The translations under genes and the position numbers were made by a program. The notes below the pieces were generated by a model. It was not told the DNA's origin, made no database searches, and saw nothing but the letters and a program-made list of their open reading frames with translations. From Comamonadaceae bacterium (GTDB lineage: Bacteria; Pseudomonadota; Gammaproteobacteria; Burkholderiales; Burkholderiaceae_C), in the NCBI GenBank assembly GCA_947478725.1, contig CANJWZ010000020.1, positions 1-64,000 on the forward strand: DNA of 64,000 nt, in the 5' to 3' direction. This document shows, piece after piece, positions 17,780-27,030 of the stretch; positions within the stretch are counted from its first letter, which is position 1, and each line of letters begins with the position of its first letter.

Positions 17780-18619
17780 ATGAACCACACCAAGCTTCCG
17801 ATCAGTGTTGAATTCTTCCCGCCCAAAACGCCTGAAGGTGCTCAAAAGCTGCGCGCGACGCGGCAGACGCTTTACGCCTTGAAGCCCGAGTTTTGTTCCG
17901 TGACCTTCGGCGCAGGGGGTTCGACGCAACAGGGCACCTTTGCCACCGTCAGTGAAATTCTGGCCGAAGGCTTCTCTGCCGCCAGCCACTTTTCATGCAT
18001 TGGCGCCACCAAAGCTACGGTACGCACGCAACTTGAAACCCTGCAGACCATGGGCGTCAAGCGCCTGGTAGCGCTGCGTGGCGACCTGCCCAGCGGCTAT
18101 GGTGCCGGCGGTGAGTTTCATTACGCGAGTGACCTGGTGGCCTTCATCCGCGCCGAGACGGGCGATGCCTTTCACATCGAAGTGGCCGCTTACCCTGAGG
18201 TGCATCCACAGGCCAGGTCGGCCGATGACGACCTGAAGGCTTACGTCACCAAGGTCAAGGCCGGTGCCAATTCAGCCATTACCCAGTATTTTTTCAACAG
18301 CGACGCGTATTTCCGATTTGTTGACGATGCGTACAAGCTCGGCATTGATGTTCCCGTCGTGCCGGGCATCATGCCAATCACCAGTTCCACCCAATTGATG
18401 CGCTTTTCAGATGCCTGCGGTGCAGAAATTCCACGCTGGATACGCCTGCGTCTGCAGGGCTTTGGTGACGACACCGCGTCCATCAAGAGTTTTGGCCTGG
18501 ACGTGACAACCGACCTGTGCGACCAGTTGCGCAACGGCGGTGTGCCGGGGATTCATTTTTATTCGATGAATCAGGCCGGGCCCACGGTTGAGATTTGCGA
18601 GCGGCTCCAGCTGGCTTGA
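17780..18619 (+). CDS. metF: 5,10-methylenetetrahydrofolate reductase
   Basis: A 279-residue FAD enzyme that reduces methylene-THF to methyl-THF for methionine synthesis. The catalytic Glu lies in SVEFFPPKTPEG at the N-terminus, the flavin-binding blocks follow (VTFGAGGSTQQ; ALRGDLPSGYG near residue 95), and the HFYSMNQ segment is near the C-terminus. The start at 17780 is preceded by GAAAAG. Together with ahcY it supplies the methyl cycle, and a weak terminator follows. Confidence 0.96.
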   Translation: MNHTKLPISVEFFPPKTPEGAQKLRATRQTLYALKPEFCSVTFGAGGSTQQGTFATVSEILAEGFSAASHFSCIGATKATVRTQLETLQTMGVKRLVALRGDLPSGYGAGGEFHYASDLVAFIRAETGDAFHIEVAAYPEVHPQARSADDDLKAYVTKVKAGANSAITQYFFNSDAYFRFVDDAYKLGIDVPVVPGIMPITSSTQLMRFSDACGAEIPRWIRLRLQGFGDDTASIKSFGLDVTTDLCDQLRNGGVPGIHFYSMNQAGPTVEICERLQLA

Positions 18620-18632
18620 GCCCGCCATAACT

Positions 18633-18655
18633 GCCCGCTTGAACGGGCCTTGTTT
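18633..18655 (+). terminator. Weak intrinsic terminator after metF
   Basis: A 5-bp perfect GC stem (GCCCG/CGGGC, loop CTTGAA) is followed by CTTGTTT, 13 bp after the metF stop. Confidence 0.55.
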
Positions 18656-18695
18656 CAAGCCAATATTCAATGGAGCAGTGATGTGCTGGCGCGGT

Positions 18696-19673
18696 CTAGC
18701 CGCCGCTGTCCAGCGTAAAACCGGCATTTCGGTCTTGCCCCAGCAGCGTGACCATCTGCGGCAGCGCTAGCTGCAACTGCGCTTTGAGCGTGTGCGGCGG
18801 GTTGATGACAAACATGCCGCTGGCTGGCAAGCCGGGTCGGACCACATCGCCTTCATCATCGGTGGTCAACTTGCTCGACTTGACAGTCAAAACAGCATTC
18901 AACCAGGGTCTCGATGCTTTCACCGCCAGCGTTTTCAGCTTGCGCGGCAAATCATGTGCTTCTGGCCGGGGGATGACCGGGTACCAGATGACGTACGTGC
19001 CGGTGGCAAAGCGCTTGACGGCATCTGCCATGCAGGCGCTGACGCGGGCGTAGTCGCTCTTCATTTCGTAACTCGGGTCACAAAAAACCATGGCGCGGCG
19101 TGATGGCGGCGGTAAAAAGGTTTTCAGGGACTCAAAACCGTCTTCACGGGCTACGCTGACCTGCCGGCCTGCACCGAGTTGCGCAATATTGCCTGACAGC
19201 GACTTGAAGTCAGTCGGGTGCAATTCAAACAGCTTGAGCTTGTCGCGGCCTTCAAGGAACTGCTGGGTAATAAAAGGGGAGCCGGGATAGATTTTGAGCT
19301 GGCTGGCATCGCCGGTCTCAGCAAACTTCGGGTTCAGGCCGCGCAAAACAAGGGCGTAATCTTCCAGGGCAGGGCAGAAGTCATCTGGCGTGATGGCTTT
19401 TGGCGCTTCCTTTTTAGGTCTTGCTGGCGTTTGGATTTGCTGGACTCCACCTTCACCGGATGCCTGAAAAAGCTTGAAAACACCCTCTCTGGCCTCGCCG
19501 CTGGTCTCGGTGTAGTCGCCATCGAGCCGGTACAGCCCGGCACCGGCATGGGTGTCGATGACGCTCAGGGCGGTGTCCTTGCCGCACAGGTACTTGCATA
19601 GCGCAATCAGGATGGTGTGTTTGAGGACGTCGGCATGGTTGCCGGCGTGAAAGGCGTGGCGGTAGGAGAACAT
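18696..19673 (-). CDS. rlmJ: 23S rRNA (adenine(2030)-N6)-methyltransferase RlmJ-like
   Basis: A 325-residue SAM-dependent methyltransferase of the RlmJ/ComJ (YhiR) family, which modifies A2030 of 23S rRNA. It starts with the family signature MFSYRHAFHAGNHADVLKH. The SAM-binding region is VIDTHAGAGLY near residue 42. The catalytic motif reads DPSYE near residue 200 rather than the usual DPPY. An insert near residues 70-95 (Gln/Pro/Lys-rich) explains the extra length over the roughly 280-residue E. coli protein. It faces rplM divergently, with the rplM promoter in the shared gap. Confidence 0.9.
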   Translation of the reverse strand: MFSYRHAFHAGNHADVLKHTILIALCKYLCGKDTALSVIDTHAGAGLYRLDGDYTETSGEAREGVFKLFQASGEGGVQQIQTPARPKKEAPKAITPDDFCPALEDYALVLRGLNPKFAETGDASQLKIYPGSPFITQQFLEGRDKLKLFELHPTDFKSLSGNIAQLGAGRQVSVAREDGFESLKTFLPPPSRRAMVFCDPSYEMKSDYARVSACMADAVKRFATGTYVIWYPVIPRPEAHDLPRKLKTLAVKASRPWLNAVLTVKSSKLTTDDEGDVVRPGLPASGMFVINPPHTLKAQLQLALPQMVTLLGQDRNAGFTLDSGG

Positions 19674-19716
19674 CTTGCTATTTTCGCCCCTAAACCGCTG
19701 GTACAGGCATCCTATC

Positions 19717-19746
19717 TTGACGCCAGCCCTTGATATTTCATATAAT
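19717..19746 (+). promoter_or_regulatory. Strong sigma70-type promoter for rplM-rpsI
   Basis: A -35 TTGACG and a perfect -10 TATAAT are separated by 18 bp. The start would be near 19753, giving an untranslated leader of about 150 nt. Confidence 0.85.
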
Positions 19747-19752
19747 GGTGGG

Positions 19753-19904
19753 CTTCGCAGCGCATTTGTGGTTCCGCGGCGAAGCCAGGTCTCGGTATCG
19801 TCTTGCGACCGTAAGCTGAGTCAATCCTGCCTAAGAGGTTCCCACCAGAGGAACGCCGACCGCAGAAAAGAGCCCGCCAAACCCTTCTTTTAAAGAGAAA
19901 ACTC
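19753..19904 (+). promoter_or_regulatory. Long 5' leader of rplM with small hairpins
   Basis: About 150 nt without a gene separate the promoter and the rplM start. A small hairpin (GTTCC/GGAAC) lies around 19839-19855. In E. coli the rplM operon is autoregulated by L13 through its leader; a similar role here is inferred from leader length only. Confidence 0.4.
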
Positions 19905-20372
19905 ATGAAAACCTTCAGCGCAAAACCCGCTGACGTGGTGCACGAGTGGTTTGTGATTGACGCGACCGACAAGGTCCTCGGACGAGTAGCCAGCGAAGTT
20001 GCTCTCCGTTTACGCGGCAAACACAAGGCCATTTACACGCCTCACGTCGACACCGGTGACTTCATTGTCATCATCAATGCAGCCCAGCTGCGTGTCACCG
20101 GTGCCAAGCCGCTTGACAAAATTTACTACCGCCATTCGGGTTACCCTGGCGGTATCACGGCGACCAACTTCCGTGACATGCAGGCCAAACATCCTGGCCG
20201 CGCGCTTGAAAAAGCGGTCAAGGGCATGTTGCCAAAAGGCCCCTTGGGCTACGCCATGATCAAAAAGCTGAAGGTGTACGGCGGTGCTGAGCATCCACAT
20301 ACGGCTCAGCAGCCAAAGGTTCTGGACATTCCAGGCATCTCCATCAACGCTCAGAAAGAGGCCGCCAAATGA
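19905..20372 (+). CDS. rplM: 50S ribosomal protein L13
   Basis: A 155-residue large-subunit protein. Family blocks are [23 protein letters not shown] near residue 20, FIVIINA near 60 and the [21 protein letters not shown] block near 107. It is slightly longer than the 142 residues of E. coli because of a short C-terminal extension ([10 protein letters not shown]). The start ATG follows AAAGAG. Its last codons overlap rpsI by 4 bp, the usual rplM-rpsI coupling. Confidence 0.98.
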   Translation: MKTFSAKPADVVHEWFVIDATDKVLGRVASEVALRLRGKHKAIYTPHVDTGDFIVIINAAQLRVTGAKPLDKIYYRHSGYPGGITATNFRDMQAKHPGRALEKAVKGMLPKGPLGYAMIKKLKVYGGAEHPHTAQQPKVLDIPGISINAQKEAAK

Positions 20373-20761
20373 TCGGTGAATGGAACAATGGCACCGGCCG
20401 CCGCAAATCCAGCGTCGCTCGCGTGTTTCTGAAAAAAGGTACCGGCAAGATCACTGTCAACGACAAAGACATTCAGGTGTTCTTTGGCCGTGAGACATCC
20501 ATCATGATCTGCCGCCAGCCCCTGTTTTTGACCAACCACGTCGAAACGTTTGACATCATGGTCAACGTGCACGGCGGTGGTGAGTCTGGCCAGGCAGGCG
20601 CTGTGCGCCACGGCATCACCCGTGCTCTGATTGACTATGACGCAGCCTTGAAGCCAGCGTTGAGCCAGGCAGGCTTTGTGACCCGTGACGCACGTGAAGT
20701 CGAACGTAAAAAGGTCGGTTTCCGTTCAGCACGCCGTCGCAAGCAGTTCAGCAAGCGCTAA
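20369..20761 (+). CDS. rpsI: 30S ribosomal protein S9
   Basis: A 130-residue small-subunit protein with the family pattern [12 protein letters not shown] at the start, [17 protein letters not shown] in the middle and the basic C-terminal tail RRRKQFSKR that reaches the ribosomal P site. It overlaps rplM through ATGA and is followed by a strong terminator. Confidence 0.98.
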   Translation: MIGEWNNGTGRRKSSVARVFLKKGTGKITVNDKDIQVFFGRETSIMICRQPLFLTNHVETFDIMVNVHGGGESGQAGAVRHGITRALIDYDAALKPALSQAGFVTRDAREVERKKVGFRSARRRKQFSKR

Positions 20762-20791
20762 TGGCGCAAGCGGCATGTCTGTCGCTTTTCC

Positions 20792-20830
20792 AAAAAGCCG
20801 CCCGGTTTGCCCCTGGCGGCTTTTTCTTTT
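20792..20830 (+). terminator. Rho-independent terminator after rpsI
   Basis: The hairpin AAAAAGCCGCC...GGCGGCTTTTT is followed by further T residues, about 30 bp after the rpsI stop. Confidence 0.93.
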
Positions 20831-20885
20831 TTGTTGCACGCAAACGGTGCACAATGCCTAATCCATCACAGCGCAGCCATTCGTT

Positions 20886-21593
20886 TTGAAATTTCGCCTG
20901 TTTCGTCGTCGCCTGACCATCAGCTCCCCCCGCATGTCGGTGCGCAGCGCACTGCCTTGGCCGGTTCGCTGGATGGTGGGCGCTGTCATGCTGGGGTTTT
21001 CAGCCGCCATTGGTTTATGGGCGTTTGAATTCGGCAAAGGCATTGCCGGCTTGGACACCGGCGCCAAGGACGAATTGAAGCTGTTGCGCCAAGAAGTGGT
21101 GCAACTCAGGCAAGACCGTGACAAAGCACAAACCATCGCCAACACGTCGGGTAGCCTGCTGACGGCTGAAAAAGCCACCCAGGAAAAAATGGCGGTGCAG
21201 CTCAAGCAGCTGGAGTCTGACAACCGCCTGCTGCGTGACGACCTGGGATTTTTTGAAAAACTGCTGCCCGCGGGCGGCTCAGATGGCATAGCCATCCGTG
21301 GCCTTCATGCCGAGTTGCTGTCGGCTTCGCAGCTGAAATGGCAGGTTTTGGTGATTCAGCCGGTTAAAAACGCGCCGGACTTCAATGGCAAGATGGAAAT
21401 CACCCTCAGCGGCATGCTGGCGGGCAAGCCATGGACCGCCAACCTGCCTGGCGGGGCACAGAACTTGCAGTTCAAGCAATTCCGGCGGATTGAAGGGGTA
21501 CTGGATTTGCCCCCCCAAGCCGTGGTAAAAACAGTCACCGCGAAAGTAGTGGAAGGCGTTGCTACCCGATCCGTTCAGACCTTCAAGCTATAA
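20886..21593 (+). CDS. DUF6776-type membrane-anchored coiled-coil protein
   Basis: A 235-residue protein with a basic N-terminus (about 30 residues), one membrane helix (about residues 32-52, WMVGAVMLGFSAAIGLWAF) and a coiled coil (about 60-120, Leu/Gln/Glu heptads). The C-terminal domain ends near the TRSVQTFKL tail. It is probably anchored in the inner membrane with the rest in the periplasm. The track uses a TTG start at 20886; an ATG at 20934 is an alternative. It lies 20 bp before a bactofilin gene and may act with it in envelope organisation, which is an inference from position. Confidence 0.75.
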   Translation: MKFRLFRRRLTISSPRMSVRSALPWPVRWMVGAVMLGFSAAIGLWAFEFGKGIAGLDTGAKDELKLLRQEVVQLRQDRDKAQTIANTSGSLLTAEKATQEKMAVQLKQLESDNRLLRDDLGFFEKLLPAGGSDGIAIRGLHAELLSASQLKWQVLVIQPVKNAPDFNGKMEITLSGMLAGKPWTANLPGGAQNLQFKQFRRIEGVLDLPPQAVVKTVTAKVVEGVATRSVQTFKL

Positions 21594-21613
21594 AACCCCT
21601 TTTTAGGATTTTC

Positions 21614-22012
21614 ATGTTCGGTAAAAAAAAGCAGCCCTCCATCAAAAGCCTGATTGCCCAAGGCAGTAGCATTGAAGGCAATCTCAAATTCACCGATGGG
21701 TTGCGCATTGACGGTGAGGTCATGGGTGACGTTCGGGCTGCCGAAGGCGGTGCCAGTATTCTGGTCATCAGTGAATCAGCGACGGTCAAGGGGCAGATCT
21801 ATGCGGACCACGTGATCATCAATGGCCGCGTCATAGGACCGGTGCACGCGTCAGAACTGCTGGAATTGCAGCCAAAAGCCAATATTGAGGGCGATGTGTC
21901 CTACAGGGCGCTTGAAATGCACCAGGGGGCACTTATCGCTGGGCAGTTGAGGCCGATGAGCCAAGACGCTGAAGACAAACCGGTTCTGAAGCTGGCAGCC
22001 AACAACGGCTAG
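21614..22012 (+). CDS. Bactofilin family cytoskeletal protein
   Basis: A 132-residue protein with a central right-handed beta-helix of short hydrophobic repeats (residues about 20-115; SIEGNLKFTDGLRIDGEVMGDV, ASILVISESATVKGQIYADHVIING, GPVHASELLEL). Bactofilins polymerise into filaments that organise cell-shape or envelope enzymes. The N-terminal MFGKKKQ is a typical short membrane-targeting tail. It probably shares a transcript with the upstream coiled-coil protein. Confidence 0.93.
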   Translation: MFGKKKQPSIKSLIAQGSSIEGNLKFTDGLRIDGEVMGDVRAAEGGASILVISESATVKGQIYADHVIINGRVIGPVHASELLELQPKANIEGDVSYRALEMHQGALIAGQLRPMSQDAEDKPVLKLAANNG

Positions 22013-22100
22013 CAGCCAGAGGCGACAAAGCACCTGTCAGCATTGTGGTCAGGCGTGTTGAGTTACCATCATCTATCGATTCTGAAGTCAGGAGTTTCTT

Positions 22101-22466
22101 ATGAGCGCCGTTGCTGAAATTATTCCTACCCAAATGCCCGACCCATTTGTCTTTACCGACAGTGCGGCCGGCAAGGTCGCCGAGTTGATTGCCGAAGAAG
22201 GCAACCCGGACCTCAAACTGCGCGTGTTTGTCCAGGGCGGCGGCTGCTCAGGGTTTTCTTATGGCTTCACGTTTGATGAAGTCACCAATGACGACGACAC
22301 CACCATGACCAAAAATGGCGTCTCCTTGCTGATCGACGCGATGAGCTACCAGTACCTGGTAGGCGCCGAGATTGACTACAAAGACGACCTCGAAGGTGCG
22401 CAGTTTGTGATCAAAAACCCGAATGCGACCAGCACTTGCGGATGCGGTTCCAGCTTCTCGGCTTGA
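22101..22466 (+). CDS. erpA: Iron-sulfur cluster insertion protein ErpA
   Basis: A 121-residue A-type Fe-S carrier that delivers clusters to apoproteins. The three conserved cysteines are in [11 protein letters not shown] (near residue 49) and in [10 protein letters not shown] at the C-terminus. The ATG follows CAGGAG. The gene stands alone between the bactofilin gene and a bidirectional terminator. Confidence 0.96.
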   Translation: MSAVAEIIPTQMPDPFVFTDSAAGKVAELIAEEGNPDLKLRVFVQGGGCSGFSYGFTFDEVTNDDDTTMTKNGVSLLIDAMSYQYLVGAEIDYKDDLEGAQFVIKNPNATSTCGCGSSFSA

Positions 22467-22479
22467 GATTCTGGCCCCC

Positions 22480-22512
22480 AACAAAAAACCGCCCTTGAGG
22501 CGGTTTTTTGTT
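22480..22512. terminator. Bidirectional intrinsic terminator between erpA and anmK
   Basis: AACAAAAAACCGCC...GGCGGTTTTTTGTT is symmetrical with A and T tracts on both sides. It can therefore end both the plus-strand erpA and minus-strand anmK transcripts. Confidence 0.93.
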
Positions 22513-22524
22513 GTCCGCTATTCG

Positions 22525-23622
22525 TCAAGCCGGATAGCTTGCGCCCAGCACCCGAAGCCCAGCAGCGCCTGTCACGCTGGGCAGGTTGCCGGGCATGCGC
22601 AACGTGGTCTGTCGGGCCAGCCAGGCAAAAGCCGCAGCTTCGACCTGTAAAGGCGGCAATCCGTGTGTTTCGGAAGAGACAACTTTCAAAGACGGCAGAC
22701 CGGCTTGCAGCCGCTGCATCAGGTAGCCGTTAAAAGCACCGCCTCCGCAAACAATCAGTTCTTTGCTATCTTTTAAGTAGCTGTTCGCACTCGTAATACA
22801 GGCCCTTGCGCTGAATTCGGTCAATGTGTTTTGCACGTCTTCGGGCCGGTAGTTGGTAAAGGCTTGCAGCTTTTGCGCAAGCCAGCCCATGCTGAACAAA
22901 TCTCGCCCCGTGCTCTTTGGGGGCGGCATTGAGAAATAGGGTTCGTCCAGCAAACTGGCCAGCAATGTGGGAATCCCTTGACCGCTGGCGGCCCACTGGC
23001 CGCCTTGGTCGAAGTGCTGGCCGGTGTGCTGAAAACACCAGGCATCCATCAGGGCGTTGCCGGGGCCGCAGTCAAAGCCCAACACCTGACCGGTTGCTGG
23101 CAGAACGCTGAGATTGGAAATGCCGCCGATGTTCAGCACCAAGGCGGTTTGCCCGCCCTGACCGAAAACACTTTGGTGAAAGGCCGGTACGAGCGGTGCG
23201 CCCTGGCCACCGGCTGCGACGTCGCGGCTGCGAAAGTCTGCCACCACGTCAATGCTGGTGCGCTCGGCCAGCAGGGCTGGGTTGTTCAGTTGTGTGCTGT
23301 AGCCTGATCTGGGTTGATGCCGCACGGTCTGGCCGTGTGCGCCTATGGCTTGAATGTCTTGGGCGGTGAGCCGGGTCTGTTCAAGCAGCGACTTGACGAC
23401 GGATGCATACACTTCAACCAGCTGGTTGGCAGCCATCGCGGCGCGATGTAGCTCGTTATGTGAGGGGGTATTGAGTGCCAGCAGTTCCGTGCGGAATTCG
23501 TTTGAAAACGCTTGCGTACTGTTTGCCAACACCCGGAGTCTGGCGCCGGAAAAATCAACCAGCACGCCGTCTGCGCCATCGAGCGATGTACCCGACATCA
23601 GGCCGATGTACAAATCGTTCAT
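22525..23622 (-). CDS. anmK: Anhydro-N-acetylmuramic acid kinase
   Basis: A 365-residue cytoplasmic kinase of peptidoglycan recycling that converts anhydro-MurNAc to MurNAc-6-phosphate. The N-terminal LYIGLMSGTSLDGADGVLVDF is the phosphate-binding loop. GAHGQTVRHQP (near residue 93), NIGGISNLSVLP (near 165) and FDCGPGNALMDAW (near 184) are family motifs. Residues about 275-293 (SANSYLKDSKEL) are encoded by a family B dispersed repeat next to the VCGGGAFN loop. It lies downstream of an M23 peptidase gene on the same strand, a cell-wall recycling context. Confidence 0.95.
   Translation of the reverse strand: MNDLYIGLMSGTSLDGADGVLVDFSGARLRVLANSTQAFSNEFRTELLALNTPSHNELHRAAMAANQLVEVYASVVKSLLEQTRLTAQDIQAIGAHGQTVRHQPRSGYSTQLNNPALLAERTSIDVVADFRSRDVAAGGQGAPLVPAFHQSVFGQGGQTALVLNIGGISNLSVLPATGQVLGFDCGPGNALMDAWCFQHTGQHFDQGGQWAASGQGIPTLLASLLDEPYFSMPPPKSTGRDLFSMGWLAQKLQAFTNYRPEDVQNTLTEFSARACITSANSYLKDSKELIVCGGGAFNGYLMQRLQAGLPSLKVVSSETHGLPPLQVEAAAFAWLARQTTLRMPGNLPSVTGAAGLRVLGASYPA
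22745..22808 (+). repeat. Dispersed repeat (family B) in frame inside anmK
   Basis: GCTATCTTTTAAGTAGCTGT with a following CAGGCCCTTG end matches the family B pattern, closest to the copies in phoH and glmU. It is read antisense as part of anmK. Confidence 0.75.
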
Positions 23623-23656
23623 GACTCAATATTCCTGAAGGACATTGTGAGAATTT

Positions 23657-23737
23657 TTCGACGGGCCGCTACCAAGGAAAAACCAGCCCCCTCGTCGGGG
23701 CAGAACGCTACGTCAAACGAGCGAACATGGGGATTGT
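23657..23737 (+). repeat. GC-rich dispersed repeat (family A) between the M23 peptidase gene and anmK
   Basis: A diverged family A copy: TTCGACGGGCCGCTACCAAG, then CCCCCTCGTCGGGGCAG, then an AACATGGGGA end. It fills the gap between two co-directional genes. Confidence 0.75.
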
Positions 23738-25162
23738 TTACTCAGCCCGGGTTTGACCTATCGTGGCAGCAGCTTGCAATTGTGTGCTGACGACTGCGGC
23801 CAAGCGTTTGAAGGTGGGCAATGCGGCCAGTGGCACAGGAACGGTCTCGCTCTGGCGGGCAATGGTCATGGGGTCCTGGTGAACGCCATTGACACGGAAC
23901 TCAAAATGCAAATGGGGTCCAGTGGCCCAGCCCGTGGCGCCTACCAGACCAATGTTGTCGCCTTGCGCCACACTTTGACCAACCCGCACATTGACTTTGC
24001 TCAAGTGAGCGTAGACCGTTTCATGGCCATTGCGGTGCTTGACAAACACCACATTGCCATAGCCGTTTTGACTGCCTGCAAACGACACCACACCGTCGCC
24101 CACCGTGCGCGCCGGTGTACCGATTGGGGCTGCGAAGTCTGTACCCAAATGTGCACGCCACTTTTGCAAAATCGGGTGAAAGCGCATGGAAAAGCCGCTG
24201 CTGATACGCGTGAACGCCAGTGGCGAGCCCAGGTAGGCGCGGCGCAAGCTTTTGCCGTCCAGTGAGTAATAACCGCCTTTGTAAGCCGTGCCATTTGCGT
24301 CCTGACCAGGGGGCTGAAACCACATCGCCTGATGGGTCTTGCCGGCGTTGACAAACTCAGCTGACAGCACCCGGCCAGTGCGCAGCGGTTCGCCATCGGC
24401 CTCGAGCGCCTCGAAGACCACGTTGAAGTGGTCGCCTTTGCGTAGCGCCCGGCGAAAGTCGATCTCACTGGAAAACATCTCAGCGATTTGAACGGCTACC
24501 GCATCCGGTATGCGCGCCTCGTCGGTGGCGGCAAAAAGAGAGGTTTGGATACTGCCGCTGGCCAGCCGGGCGTTGGCCACGTAGGGGGCGCTTTCTATCC
24601 GGGAGACAAACGACGCCCCGATGCGCTCAACGACCAGCCGCTTGAACAGGGTGTCATCGTCGCTCGGCCAGCGGGTGCTGAGCTTGGTCAATTCCTGTTT
24701 GTCGCTGGCTTCGGCCGTGATGGTCTTGCCGGGGCGGCCCGCCAGTGCCAGCCGGGCATTGGCGTCTTTGCGTAAAAACGCCGCTGCCGCCGGGTCCGTG
24801 ATGTTGAGGCGTTTGAGCAGCGTGTCCGCTGTGTCATTGCCGCGGGTGATGTCGGTACGAAACAGTTTGAAACGGTGGTCAGCCAGCGCATCCAGCTGCG
24901 CTTGCAGCGGCAGCGTCTGCACGGATTCGAGCACCTGGCGTACAGGCAGATCGGCTGCGTCAGGTGCCAGCGGCACAACGCCAAAAGCCGTCACAACGGT
25001 GCCGAGCAGCAAGGCGGCCAAACTGCCAGCGACCCGTTTCGGGTGGCGCTGCAGGCTGGCGGCGATTGAATTTAAAAACTGTACCGAATCTGAAAATTGC
25101 AAAACTTTGAGTCCCAACGAAGGTGCGTGATGCCAAAAATGAGGTTCTTGCGGAGGCGCCAA
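23738..25162 (-). CDS. M23-family murein metallopeptidase
   Basis: A 474-residue membrane-anchored LytM-domain endopeptidase expected to cut peptidoglycan cross-links. An N-terminal membrane helix is at about residues 43-65 (AGSLAALLLGTVVTAFGVVPL). The zinc site is in the C-terminal domain: H in RAHLGTDFAAP, near residue 335, and the HLHF motif in GWATGPHLHFEFR, near 425. The middle contains an OapA/Csd3-type region. The start shown is a TTG at 25162; no ATG precedes the membrane helix, so the true start is uncertain. It is divergent from tyrS and upstream of anmK. Confidence 0.88.
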   Translation of the reverse strand: MAPPQEPHFWHHAPSLGLKVLQFSDSVQFLNSIAASLQRHPKRVAGSLAALLLGTVVTAFGVVPLAPDAADLPVRQVLESVQTLPLQAQLDALADHRFKLFRTDITRGNDTADTLLKRLNITDPAAAAFLRKDANARLALAGRPGKTITAEASDKQELTKLSTRWPSDDDTLFKRLVVERIGASFVSRIESAPYVANARLASGSIQTSLFAATDEARIPDAVAVQIAEMFSSEIDFRRALRKGDHFNVVFEALEADGEPLRTGRVLSAEFVNAGKTHQAMWFQPPGQDANGTAYKGGYYSLDGKSLRRAYLGSPLAFTRISSGFSMRFHPILQKWRAHLGTDFAAPIGTPARTVGDGVVSFAGSQNGYGNVVFVKHRNGHETVYAHLSKVNVRVGQSVAQGDNIGLVGATGWATGPHLHFEFRVNGVHQDPMTIARQSETVPVPLAALPTFKRLAAVVSTQLQAAATIGQTRAE

Positions 25163-25254
25163 AGCGGCCTTGAGTTGCGCATCTAAAATAGAGACCCTGC
25201 AAGAGAAGTGCCAGTATATCTGTCAGACGACCCCGCGACCTGCTAAAAACCCTT

Positions 25255-26499
25255 ATGAATCAAGCTCCTGTTACAAATTACCCGGTGACCGATCGCGTCA
25301 AGAACGCCCTGGCCATATCTCTTCGGGGCTGCGAAGAGCTGATTCCGCAAGACGAGTGGGTCAAAAAGCTCGCCAGGTCAGAGGCCACGGGCGTGTCGCT
25401 GCGCATCAAATTGGGACTGGACCCGACGGCACCTGACATTCACATTGGCCACACCGTCGTGCTGAACAAAATGCGCCAGTTGCAGGACCTGGGTCATACG
25501 GTCATCTTTTTGATTGGCGACTTCACCACCCTGATTGGCGACCCGTCTGGCCGCAACACCACCCGACCGCCGCTCACGCCTGAACAGATCAAGGCGAATG
25601 CCGAAACTTATTACAAACAGGCCAGCCTGGTGCTGGACCCGGCCAAAACCGAGATCCGCTACAACAGCGAATGGTCAGACCCGTTGGGTGCGCGCGGCAT
25701 GATTCAACTGGCGGCCAAATACAACGTGGCCCGCATGATGGAGCGCAATGATTTTCATGACCGCTTCAAGGCTGGCACACCCATCAGCGTGCATGAGTTT
25801 TTGTACCCGCTGATGCAGGGTTACGACTCGGTAGCGCTCAAAAGCGATCTGGAACTGGGCGGAACCGACCAGAAGTTCAACCTGCTGGTCGGCAGACACC
25901 TGCAAACTGAGTACGGTCAGGAGCCGCAATGCATTTTGACCATGCCGCTGCTAGAAGGCATCGACGGCGTCGAGAAAATGTCGAAAAGCAAAAACAACTA
26001 CATCGGCATCTCTGAAGACGCCAACACCATGTATGCCAAGGTGCTGAGCATTTCTGACGTGCTGATGTGGAAGTGGTACACCCTGCTGTCCTTCAGGAGC
26101 GAGGCCGATATTGCGGCGCTCAAAGCCGAAGTGTCCGCTGGGCGCAACCCAAAAGATGCCAAGGTGGCGCTGGCCAAAGAAATCACCGCACGCTTTCATT
26201 CGGCCGCTTTGGCGGATGCAGCCGAGCAGGATTTCGTCAATCGCAGCAAGGGCGGTATTCCGGACGAGATCGCCGAGATCAGCCTGCCGCTGGGCGTGGA
26301 CGGCGCGGCGCAAACCATTGGCGCGCTGCTCAAAGCCACGGGCCTTGCTCCCAGCACCGGCGAAGGCAACCGGCTGATTGACGGCGGCGGCGTGCGCGTG
26401 GACAGCCAGGTTGTCAGCGATAAAGGACTCAAGCTCGGCGCGGGTACTTACGTTTTGCAGGTCGGCAAGCGCAAGTTTGTGCGCCTTAACCTGGCCTGA
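25255..26499 (+). CDS. tyrS: Tyrosyl-tRNA synthetase
   Basis: A 414-residue class I synthetase. The HIGH motif appears as DIHIGHTVVLNK near residue 61, the KMSKS loop as EKMSKSKNN near 245, and a C-terminal S4 RNA-binding domain covers about residues 345-410. The start at 25255 follows an AT-rich leader. It lies directly before dtd, which removes D-tyrosine from tRNA, a functional pairing. Confidence 0.97.
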   Translation: MNQAPVTNYPVTDRVKNALAISLRGCEELIPQDEWVKKLARSEATGVSLRIKLGLDPTAPDIHIGHTVVLNKMRQLQDLGHTVIFLIGDFTTLIGDPSGRNTTRPPLTPEQIKANAETYYKQASLVLDPAKTEIRYNSEWSDPLGARGMIQLAAKYNVARMMERNDFHDRFKAGTPISVHEFLYPLMQGYDSVALKSDLELGGTDQKFNLLVGRHLQTEYGQEPQCILTMPLLEGIDGVEKMSKSKNNYIGISEDANTMYAKVLSISDVLMWKWYTLLSFRSEADIAALKAEVSAGRNPKDAKVALAKEITARFHSAALADAAEQDFVNRSKGGIPDEIAEISLPLGVDGAAQTIGALLKATGLAPSTGEGNRLIDGGGVRVDSQVVSDKGLKLGAGTYVLQVGKRKFVRLNLA

Positions 26500-26505
26500 G
26501 CTGGC

Positions 26506-27030
26506 ATGCTGGCGCTCATCCAGCGGGTGCGCCGCGCCAGCGTCACCATTGAAGGCACGGTTGTCGGACAGATCGGCGCGGGCCTACTGGTACTGATTTG
26601 CGCCGAGCAGGGCGACACACGGGCGCAAGCTGACAAGCTGCTGGTCAAAATCCTCAAATTGCGCATCTTCAGTGACGAACAGGGCAAGATGAACCGCTGC
26701 GTCCAAGACCTGGACGGCGCGGGGCTGCATGGCGGCCTGCTGCTGGTCAGCCAGTTCACCCTGGCCGCTGACACCTCCGGCGGTAACCGCCCCAGCTTCA
26801 CCCAAGCCGCCGCCCCCGACCTGGGCCGCTCTCTGTACGAGCACTTTGTGCAGCAGGCGCGCGGCGCACACAGCGACGTGGCGACCGGCGTCTTTGCTGC
26901 CGATATGCAAGTGGAGCTGGTCAACGACGGGCCGGTGACGATTCCGATACGGGCCTATAATCATCGGCCACCCCCTCCAAGCCATGTTCCAACTCTTATT
27001 CCACCCGCGCAGCTTCGGCGCAGCCCTTAG
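26506..27030 (+). CDS. dtd: D-aminoacyl-tRNA deacylase
   Basis: A 174-residue enzyme that hydrolyses D-aminoacyl-tRNAs. The catalytic SQFTLAAD motif is near residue 82, and the Gly-cisPro loop is in NDGPVTIPI near 145. The family is usually about 145-150 residues; here a Pro-rich tail of about 24 residues extends into the next gene, overlapping it by 47 bp. It starts 6 bp after tyrS and is probably translated from the same mRNA. Confidence 0.95.
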   Translation: MLALIQRVRRASVTIEGTVVGQIGAGLLVLICAEQGDTRAQADKLLVKILKLRIFSDEQGKMNRCVQDLDGAGLHGGLLLVSQFTLAADTSGGNRPSFTQAAAPDLGRSLYEHFVQQARGAHSDVATGVFAADMQVELVNDGPVTIPIRAYNHRPPPPSHVPTLIPPAQLRRSP